Shown here: positions 56,033-64,000 of the stretch, piece after piece
Position numbering within the stretch: the first letter of the stretch is position 1
How the letters are laid out: each line of letters begins with the position of its first letter
From: Pristionchus mayeri
Taxonomy: Eukaryota > Nematoda > Chromadorea > Rhabditida > Neodiplogasteridae
DNA length: 64,000 bases
NCBI GenBank assembly: GCA_036245805.1
Contig: BTRK01000005.1
Span: forward strand, 7,130,001-7,194,000
Direction: 5' to 3'
Program-made: the position numbers and the translations under genes
The notes under the pieces: model-generated
What the model was told of the DNA's origin: nothing
Database searches by the model: none
What the model saw: the letters and a program-made list of their open reading frames with translations, nothing else

Positions 56033-58814
56033 ACAATAACTCATATTCATATCGGCATCATAATCATTGATGATTTCGGGGGGCGGACAAAACCGCAACG
56101 GACAAAACCGCAACGAATTGCCGTTCGCTGAAGATTTGGTCAAGCAACATGGGAATTGTTCCTTTGTTATCAGTATGCCCTCTACTAAATCATCCTGATT
56201 ATATCCTCTAAGTAGGCTATATTGCGTTTCACTCTATATCAGTGTGGTTCATGCTCCAAAATTCGATATTTAGGTGAAAAATCATGGTTAGAAATACACT
56301 AATGCCGAAACTAAAATATATTCCGGCACCCAAGGAACACATGTTACCCAGCAACATGATTAATTGGTTTTCGGTGTTTATCTAACCATGATTTTCCACG
56401 CAAATAGTAAACGTTGATAGAGAGTGAAACGCAAGATCGTCTAATTAGAGGATCTAATTAGGGTGATGTAGTAGAGGGCATACTGATAACAAAGGAACAA
56501 CTCCCAGGTTGCTTCATCAAATCCACATCGAACAGCGGTCTGTTGCGGTTTTGTCCGTTGCGGTTTTGTCCGCCCCCCATGATTTCCGATACCGTACACA
56601 AGTTTGATAACATTATCTTGACTGCGTTGAAAGAACATACGAAGTAATATTTGCCAGGAAATGCACATATTGGTACGGGCAATATAATATGAGTGCCGGG
56701 AGTTTAAAAAAAAATAGAATAATATGTTACTGATCCGCAATTTCTTACAGGAAAGACATATCAGATGGTGACATCGGTCAAGAAATTAACACGTTCAAAG
56801 ACTATTATGGAGCCATCATTGTGAATGGTGAATCCTCATATTTGTTCTTCTATGTTTTTTTGCAGTTGCCAATAATATGGTTTTCAGAATTCCGGAAAGA
56901 GGGAGATATGACTGGCGAGAACTATGCTTTGGAGAACCTCGCATCAATTGGATACTACTTCTTAAATGGCGATTACATCACGGCCGGACTTCAGCCCTTT
57001 TGCAAGGGTATTTTTTTAAAGATTACAATAGTAGTGTATGTGCTCCAGGAGCGACCTTGAATATGACAGATGAACTGTTGGGTATAGATGTAGGAGTATT
57101 TTTTCGGAAGGCAAGAGTGTTGCAATGATTGTTTGCGTGCATTCGGACTTATATAAAAAAAGGTGAAATAAAGTCGAATTCTACAATCTCGACAGGGCGT
57201 GCTTTGCCTCCCCACGCCAATTCAGCGTTCAGTCTTTCCTTAGGTTATCAGCGACCTATGCGTAAGGATAACCGCCCGTGTTGTGTGCACGTGCTGGGGG
57301 ATTTTACTTTCATGATTTTGAAACACTACCAACATTTCTTAACCCTTGGTGTGGGTGGATGTGTGGACGCGGGCGGGGATCAAACTCATTACCCCTCGAA
57401 CGCAGATCTGGCACACAACCACTGCGCCAACCCGGTCGTATATATCTGACTTACATTAGCTGCATATGAGTCATTGTTAAGCCAATTGCTTCTGCATGTC
57501 GAAGATGGAATACTCTGGAGGCGATGCTGCTAAGGCCGGCGGTGGGTCAATGTGCTTTTTTTTATATATAACACAATAACAACAACAACAACAACAACAT
57601 TAAAATAACGTAATGACAACTGCCATGGCATATTTAGGAGGGTGCTATCGTGGGTCGGCGAAGGATGTTCCTTTCAACAAGGCGAAGGAAATGTGCGCGA
57701 CTGGAGGCGGAATCATGTCTGTGATTCACGACCAAAATAAGGCCAAACTCCTTCAGATAGGTAATATATTGTGCTAATTTAATTATTCCTACTGTATAAT
57801 TAGTAGCTGTCATCACAGAAAGTAACATCATTCTTCAAGTATATATTAAGCTCAACTTTTTATTGGCACCCTAACACTCAGGTTAACAGATGCACATGTT
57901 GATGTCATCTTAACAAATGCTTGGCCAATTATGTGCGTTTCCTTCATCCACATATTATTCACTGTTTTTCAGCAGAACAAAAGATCGACTACTTCTGGAT
58001 CGGGTACCAGAAGTCGGACAGTGGTGACTGGAACTGGCAAGACGGGGTCAGTATCACAAACTCTTTTCATTTTCGAGCGATATGAAGGGCGACCACTCAG
58101 GGTCACTTGAAAGTCCGTATTTTAGTTATCATCTCGCCTTGAGCTTTCGGAGGCGAAAATGTTCAGACTTAAATATAAATGCCTATTTTAGTCTAGTGAT
58201 CCATACACGAATTGGGGCGTGGACGAGCCGAGCCCCAACGCAGTCGCCAAGTGTGCTTACGCGGACAACAGGGATCCGAAGAATCTGATATGGTCATCAA
58301 TATTTTTATTTTTGTGTAATCTTTGCACTGTTATAGTGCACTAGATTCAGGTGGCCTAAATTCATGAAGTACTGATTACAAATTTAGCGACCCTTAAATA
58401 AACTCGAAAGTGTAACAAAATTGAACACCAAAAGGAAAAAGTTGTGAGCATTCTCCCCTTGAGCAGTATCCTTCCGCGCTCAAACCGGGATGTAGATTAC
58501 GGTTCCCCCAATTGGGCTGATCCCGTCGAGTGTGCGAAAGAGTAGGCAAAATTGAGAGAGCTCTGGATTACGCTGATCATTTCCGGCTTTCCCTTGAGGC
58601 TATTATTGCTTTTTAGCATTTTTGTATATTCATTTTATACTAATTCAACCAGCTATCCGATGGACTACACAAAATAATGAGTCAATTTCGTCCTTGTAGG
58701 GTAACTTTAAGCATAGTTTAACTTAAAACTTTCAGGGGCGCCGGAAACTGTCAGGTCGCTTTCCCGTACATATGCGAGTACCCTCCGTGCCAAGCGGGAA
58801 TCAAAGACTGTTAA
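52079..58814 (+). CDS. vWA + C-type lectin secreted protein, unit 2
   Basis: Same eleven exons as the unit 1 gene: 52079-52214, 52490-52614, 52711-52827, 53179-53267, 55615-55716, 56751-56827, 56888-57007, 57638-57760, 57973-58046, 58192-58292, 58736-58814. I see no frame-breaking difference from unit 1, and the coding exons appear nearly identical although the introns differ by hundreds of bases. The 5' flank matches unit 1 for about 1.1 kb (from 50986), then differs. It should encode the same secreted vWA-CTLD protein of about 380 residues. Confidence 0.83.
53425..55565. repeat. Long version of the intron 4 palindrome
   Basis: Outer arms match the 1.27-kb palindrome of unit 1. Inside are about 850 further bases (53824-54670), including an inverted copy of 54700-55150 and an end resembling the Tc1-like terminus (CGAGCATAAGTCATCGGACA, near 53980). 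Unit 1 and the left arm appear to have lost this block. Confidence 0.7.
56078..56578. mobile_element. MITE, 'GGGGG' family (unit 2)
   Basis: Like 46479-46944 but with two GACAAAACCGCAAC motifs at each end, the fullest form of this element. Confidence 0.85.
57194..57440 (-). mobile_element. tRNA-derived SINE (unit 2 copy)
   Basis: Same sequence as 47560-47806, so the SINE was present before the tandem duplication. Confidence 0.7.
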
Positions 58815-59074
58815 ATAGACTACGTATGTTATGTATCATGAGTTTGTTATCGCGATAAATCATTGTTATCTATAGCATGTGCAACTCCTAGTATAGCATG
58901 CGTATCACGTAAGATTAGAATAAGCCATATTACTGCACTTAATATTACAAGACGATATGAATGGTTCATCAGATAAATTTCCTGATCATGCTTCAGTTCC
59001 GCGCACAGAATTTTGATTGAACAATACTACTGTCAGAATCTATTTACGTAGTAGGGATTCGCTAAAATCCCTCT

Positions 59075-59616
59075 GTGAGTTATTTCTATCTTTCCCCTTG
59101 CAATATTGTTTCATCTCATTATTTTACTCACTCGTTCGATTCATGTTCGTTCTGTATTTGGAAGGTGGCTAACCTTTTCCGACCCGCCGATCGGTTCTAT
59201 AGGTCGAACCGTTGACTTGTTTCTGCCACCCTAATCACATCAATGTCAGTTTTTTATTTATTTATCCTGTTCACATCTTCCCATTTATGTTACAATTTAT
59301 TTGCATTATTGTTCTGCATTTCATTTTACGAATGTTGAGGTGTGTTTGACATTTACACACACTCTCTCTTTCTCACCGTGCCTTACTTGCGCACGCTCTC
59401 TTCTTCCCTCCATGTCCACGACTGATAACGATAGGCTGAATGCGCACTTAAAATGAAATACTAACCCCATCCCTACTGACTCATTTTTTTAAAAATATGT
59501 ACGTGATTGCTTTCATGTTTTTTTCAATACTAAGTTCAGAGTACGCATGCGATTCCATAATTGGATATTCTCATTCGAGTGTAATATTTCTAGGTGAAGA
59601 AGCAATCTCCCTCCCT
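59075..59616. other. Intergenic, single copy
   Basis: First sequence to the right of the duplications. It contains pyrimidine-rich stretches and no ORF or element I can name. Confidence 0.6.
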
Positions 59617-59709
59617 GAGTAATGGTCTGACTCTCCTCGATTTGCATGCTCTCTCGTCTCTCTACCCGATGAGAGAGTGTGCGATTTGAAGAGAGCGAGA
59701 CCATTGCTC
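59617..59709. mobile_element. Hairpin MITE, 93 bp
   Basis: Perfect 8-bp target duplication CCCTCCCT (59609-59616, 59710-59717). It lies 13 bp upstream of the start codon of the membrane-protein gene, so it may be part of its 5' UTR or promoter. Confidence 0.88.
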
Positions 59710-59722
59710 CCCTCCCTCAACC

Positions 59723-60695
59723 ATGGTGGACATCAGCCGAATTTGCTGCTGCAGTACCATTGTGAGTCTGCATGTTCGGATGATACAAAACATTGAAAAT
59801 CTAAATATGCAAGTTCATAATCAGTAATTCCTCGAAATCACCTATACAGGTTGCCTCCAAACGCGGCACCGTTTCCATAATAAGTAATTCAATGCAGGGT
59901 ATCATCCTCGTTGCGCTCGCCTTGTCGTGTGTGCTGGTCTTCCTCGCGTGCTCAAAGCGAAATCCGTCCCTCATGATACCCATCATTATCATTCAGGTAC
60001 ACGGATAGGCGATATCATGTTTGAACTGGCCATTTTATAATCCTCTGTTTTTTGAAATCTCAGATGAATTTGGAGCATTTAATGTTTCACCCTCAGTAGA
60101 GTACTGAAATGACCAGTTCTAAAATGATACAGCCCCCAGGGGATAGCATCGTAGACTCACTTTATTATTTTTTAATCATTATTTAACCACGTTCCTCTTC
60201 TCAGTTCATCGCCTTCGTGTCCATCGTCGGGAACGCCATCTACCAGCTGGTCTTTAGAGGCAAGAATTATCCCGTATGGGCATTCATGTGAGTGAAATTT
60301 TGAATCAGTCGAATATTGTGTAATCACGGCAACAATTTGTTCGATAGCAGTGTGACAGCTGAGTTCATATGTCTGATAACATTGTTGATTGGCGTGTCTC
60401 CATTTCCAACACTCTAACCGCTCGACCTATCAAGAAAATGTGCGCCTATCAAGAAAATTTATACGATGATTACGCGAATTGCGCGCTCTCTCTACTGCCT
60501 TTCGTTTTACAGTTGCCAATGCGTACTCTATGCACTCGCAATCATCGGTTCCGGATTTGCTCTTGAATGCCACTTTCGCTGCTACAAGCTGCTCAAGGCG
60601 CAACGGTGAGTTATTGTTACTGTCATTGTTATTGTTGTATTACAACAATTCAAATCAGCTTACATTGCAGAAATCACCATAACGTCGGAGTGTAA
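59723..60695 (+). CDS. Small multi-pass membrane protein
   Basis: Five exons with consistent phases: 59723-59761, 59898-59996, 60205-60287, 60513-60605, 60671-60695; 112 residues. It starts MVDISRICCCSTI. Three hydrophobic stretches follow: IILVALALSCVLVFLACS, then IPIIIIQFIAFVSIVGNAIY, then VLYALAIIGSGFALECHF. The tail is short and basic and ends NHHNVGV. The size, Cys-rich start and number of segments resemble nematode small tetraspan-like families (DUF7027-type or LAPTM-like); I cannot assign one. Likely a plasma-membrane or endolysosomal protein. A hairpin MITE lies immediately upstream of the ATG. No damage seen. Confidence 0.7.
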
Positions 60696-61497
60696 GCGTC
60701 GCTCCGTCTTCCGAAGTGTGATCAACAACAAGATCAATGTGGTTTCTGAATTGTATTGTTATGTAGTATTCTTCGTTATTCTGTCAACAAAGCTTGATGC
60801 TGTTCCAGTTGTGATCTTTTTTTTTGAATCATTCCCCACTTTGCAATCCTTGCTGTTGCGATCCCGGTTCATCCCATCTATAAGAGGAAGTGAATAGTCC
60901 TCGCCGCGATACATAGACTGTCGATGTAATTTTGGACGTTGCACATGTGGAGTAGTGATGACAAATCAGGATGCGCTCTCCTCGTTTAACATACTCTGTC
61001 TGACCGGTGATACGGAGGATACATTCCGACTATACGGAGGATACATTCCGACTTGGCAACCTCCACTCACACTTCTTTCCAATTGTTCTCCACTTCTGCC
61101 ACTTCAGCGGCCACCTCTTTTGCGGCCTTTTTGTCTCAACTTCTGCGTTCTGAGCTAAACACACTCTATATTGGCCTCTGACATTGAAATTACCAAACTT
61201 TGAAATCTCGGATTCAACCGTGAAACATAGATGAAGTAAGGCGGATCGTTTTTGACTAAGTAAGCGAACAGGGTTGATCACTCGTTATCAGATATTGCAT
61301 GATGTATAATATCACAGGCAATTTCACACCGAGTGAATATCGATCTGCACTTCTCCTCCTCCTTGAAAATATTTACCCAAATTTGAATTTGTTTTGGATT
61401 CTGAAAAAAAGTTTGCTGTACATGTTAGAATCATTTTTTGACAAATCATTTGCTACTAATTGTGATGACTCTTTATCAGGCATGTAAGTCGACATGA
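60696..61497. other. Intergenic, no gene seen
   Basis: 60899-61020 is related to 50204-50312 in unit 2, so part of this stretch is a dispersed repeat. Short ORFs only. Confidence 0.6.
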
Positions 61498-64000
61498 TCA
61501 CTGATTTCCCGTCGAGGAAACATCGATCTGCACGGCGAATGCATCCTTCGCCTTCTCATTCTTCTTCCAGGCGAGCTTGACGTCGACCTTCGATCCGTCA
61601 TACGACTTCGAGATCGAGTTCTTGCCGTACAGCCTTTATGGAGTATTTGTATTATGTTTTGTTAATATTTTTAGTGGTTTGAAAATGAATCAAGTGTATG
61701 AAAGGTGAACTACGAATTGTTCGCAGTTTCACGTTATGGACCTACTTCATCACGTCATCGTTGATGGTGAGCGAGAGGGCGTCAGCTTGGTCGGCAATCG
61801 AGTAGTCTCCGTTGACGATGATATGGAGTCCGCTGAATTGATGATTTCTTGGACTTTTTGAAAACATAATTATTTGGCTCTGTCTGAATAATCGGAGCAG
61901 ATGAAATTTTTATCGGCCCCGCGCGGCCGTATTTTTGGTGGCGGGGCCGTAAAAATAGTGGCGGGGCCGAAAATCTGGCATCTGTCATAGAGTCACGCGC
62001 ACTAATGATCTCACTAACGATGCAGGACCACGGAAATATAGAAACTTGAAATATATAATTTTCATTTAGATGTGAGAAGTGCAAGTTTACTCTTACGTGT
62101 CGTTCGTTAGGGTAGCATCTGCATCGATTTTCGTAAGTGGCGGGACGAGAGAGTAGAGCGCATCGCCGACTGATGGGCACCCAACGTATCCTGCATTGTA
62201 ATATTTCAAATCATGAATGAAAACAGTACATACAAAATAACTTAATATCAGGGATTGTACTGTTATTATGGTAACCGAAAACGTAAATGTAAGCTTGCCT
62301 GGTGTAGTGTATACAGCGCTCGAGTCCACGTTGGTCAGTTGCTTCTTGCCTTCGGCTGAAATTTGTGAGGCGTATTTAGATAAATTACTCATTTAGATGT
62401 TCTATATATTTTTGAAATGATAAGCGATACAATGGTATCGATAAATAAGGATACTGCAGAAATAGTCACACTTTGTGCCCTGTCTTGAGAAGGATGACAC
62501 GTGGGGTTTATGCCGCTATAAAATTATCAGGTTGGTCCATAAGTTCCTTTCTTTTTTCATGCACTAACATTCTGAACTGCTAAGGTAGTCACAATGAGCC
62601 AATCAAATAATTGTTTTTGATGTTTATACGGACATGGGTACACACTATAGCGAAAACTATATTATGTTGATTCGATCAATTAGAATAGAGCATTTTAGTT
62701 CGGAAGTAATCTTACCTGGTCGAGCAATCCGGCTTTTCAATCTATACCTATATATAAAGCGCAGTGTGTGTCCGTATGTCCGGATTGCGAAACAGTTGCG
62801 AAACAGTTGCGAAACGATTACGAAATGGGGAGGGAGAGAGATCGCGCGTCAACAAGTTGCGAAATGAGTGGTTGCGAAACCTACTCCGCTAGGACGGGGA
62901 CCCCGCCGAAGGCGGGGGGGCAGCCGGACTAGTAATATATAATCACTTACTATCGCTGTTGACGAGCACCCATCTTCCATCTGCCGGCTTGTCGAACATA
63001 ACCGTTGCGATGGGCGAATTAACAACGAACGCGGTGCGGGAAAGACCGACGGCGGATCTGATAAATACAACAATAAAGACCGACAACAATCTTGCTTCTA
63101 TTGCTTGGTCTGGTCTTGCTCTGGTCTAAAGACCGACAATACAGAACAATAAAGGCCGGATATAGACCGAAGAATAAAGACGAGCAAGACCGACGGCGGA
63201 TCTGATAAAATATAAGATAAAATTTCCCAATTATTTCAGAATATTCGTGTGAGACGAGCTCGAATATGATCAAAAATATATCGAGCGGCTTATTAGGTCG
63301 TGATTAAATTGTGCAATAACAAACAGCACCTCGCTGTGAACACGGGGCGGCAAGCATCGGCCGAATCGAAGCCAGCTGCGTAGATGGTAGGGAGGGAGTC
63401 GAGCTGTAAATTCATACATATTTACCATCCCAAACCAGTACTATCCTTAGCATCAAGCATCGGCATTGTGCATCATTGAGGAATGTTCGCAAACAATCAA
63501 TGCTTTCAACGTGGGATCTGGGAGCAATGCTTTCTTCGTAAGAAGTGACTCGCAGATACATTATCGTATTAAGCGCCGAAAGATGACTCATAATGATGTC
63601 ATTTCGGTCGAAGCCATCCCAAGTAGAGTTCGCAAATCGGGTCAACGTCTCTTCAGTTTCCACACTCTCTCGTCGATTGGCGAGAGAATGTGGAAACTGA
63701 AGAGACGGCGACCCGAATTGCGAACTCTAATCTTTTGCTCAATCTCGTTACCTGGCTGAATCCGAGGAAATTGTAGAATGACACGGTGCCGCTGGTAGAG
63801 AGGAGCGTGATGTTCCCGGTGGCCTCGGCCGAAAAGAAAGCCGAGAGAAAGTCATCGAGATAGTGCACTTCAGTCTCGAAGTTGGCTGTAATTATGAGCA
63901 TTATGAAATTCAACCAATTGGTGCTCAATTTGCCAGTTGCACCGGCACTGTTTGTATGCAGAAGACATGCTAATGATATCGTTATTATGCTAAATTGTGC
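61498..64000 (-). CDS. Probable CUB-like secreted protein, 5' end off window
   Basis: Seven exons join in phase on the minus strand: 63752-63885, 63330-63403, 62951-63057, 62299-62355, 62097-62190, 61746-61832, 61498-61633 (stop TGA). Phrases include NFETEVHYLDDFLSAFF, ITLLSTSGTVSFYNFLG, VMFDKPADGRWVLVNSD, GYVGCPSVGDALYSLVPP, GLHIIVNGDYSIADQADALS and LYGKNSISKSYDGSKVDVKL. The last resembles the end of the nematode CUB-like domain (PF02408 type), found in many infection-responsive secreted proteins; this is by eye only. The donor of 62299-62355 is AG|GCAAGC, a standard GC-AG intron type. The first exon with a signal peptide lies beyond 64000. Introns hold a Helitron and a hairpin repeat. Confidence 0.65.
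61916..61973. repeat. Short GC-rich tandem repeat
   Basis: About three units of roughly 21 bp around GTGGCGGGGCCG in an intron of the CUB-like gene. Confidence 0.6.
62741..62932 (+). mobile_element. Non-autonomous Helitron, 192 bp
   Basis: Begins TCTATACCTATATATAAAGC directly after an A, and ends with CTAG directly before a T. A GC hairpin CCCCGCC/GGCGGGG lies about 20 bp before the 3' end (62901-62917). The interior has tandem GTTGCGAAAC-like units. These are the hallmarks of Helitrons (A|TC...CTRR|T insertion with no target duplication). It lies in an intron of the CUB-like gene. Confidence 0.85.
63041..63215. repeat. Duplicated exon edge and acceptor in CUB-like gene
   Basis: AGACCGACGGCGGATCTGAT-type sequence, which is the start of exon 62951-63057 plus its acceptor, recurs near 63185-63208. 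Between them are further scattered AAGACCGAC units. The upstream copy is a second potential acceptor. Confidence 0.65.
63625..63728. repeat. Hairpin repeat, about 104 bp
   Basis: AGAGTTCGCAAATCGGGTC pairs with GACCCGAATTGCGAACTCT; the core ACTCTCTCGTCGATTGGCGA is related to the 93-bp hairpin family. No clear 8-bp duplication. It lies in the first visible intron of the CUB-like gene. Confidence 0.7.

Larger units (their letters stand above)
49438..59074. repeat. Direct (tandem) duplication, unit 2
   Basis: Same order as unit 1 but longer by about 1.3 kb. It has unique sequence at 50174-50985 in place of a palindrome arm, and about 850 extra bases at 53824-54670. Several small indels distinguish it from unit 1 and the left arm, which share the derived states. 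Confidence 0.9.

Overview
The window looks like nuclear DNA from a free-living nematode, most likely a diplogastrid such as Pristionchus. The signs are short introns with TTTTCAG-type acceptors, secreted genes that combine von Willebrand A (vWA), C-type lectin (CTLD) and CUB domains, and a dense load of small inverted-repeat elements. This assignment comes from gene style only; no database was searched.

Layout. The dominant structure is a very large inverted duplication. Bases 1-21518 (the arm runs off the left edge) are mirrored by about 28529-47256, so position p pairs with about 50047-p, except where the arms have gained or lost DNA. The unique spacer is 21519-28528. A second, direct duplication follows: 41081-49437 (unit 1) and 49438-59074 (unit 2). 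The last 5 kb (59075-64000) is single copy.

Genes. Each arm carries a secreted lectin-CUB gene (8926-12480 +; 37566-41120 -) that diverges from a vWA-CTLD gene. The vWA-CTLD gene is partial and apparently frameshifted on the left (1-6713 -), and apparently complete in unit 1 (43332-49179 +) and unit 2 (52079-58814 +). A second vWA-CTLD gene (18686-23133 -) has an intronless Slingshot-type cofilin-phosphatase copy in one of its introns. The right arm carries that Slingshot copy (28582-30249 +) plus only the last three lectin exons (30551-31361 +), because the duplication ends just upstream of Slingshot. Both Slingshot copies have the same in-frame TAG. The spacer holds a THAP-type zinc-finger gene (25043-26497 +) and broken RPS2 and RPS18 ribosomal-protein fragments; the right-arm junction falls inside the RPS18 sequence. 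To the right are a small multi-pass membrane protein gene (59723-60695 +) and a probable CUB-like secreted-protein gene (61498-64000 -).

Mobile DNA. One intact RTE-like retrotransposon (868-3653) sits only in the left arm. Small elements include a 93-96 bp hairpin family with 8-bp target duplications, a 'GGGGG' MITE family also with 8-bp duplications, a 3.15-kb palindrome with Tc1/mariner-like ends, a 192-bp non-autonomous Helitron and a tRNA-derived SINE. Palindromes occur at every scale from 50 bp to more than 40 kb.

The most notable observation is that unit 2 keeps an intact 93-bp hairpin element (50081-50173) at the site where unit 1 and the left arm instead have a 1.05-kb palindrome whose axis contains half of that hairpin. 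This reads as a before/after pair for hairpin-seeded palindrome formation at an immune-type lectin locus.
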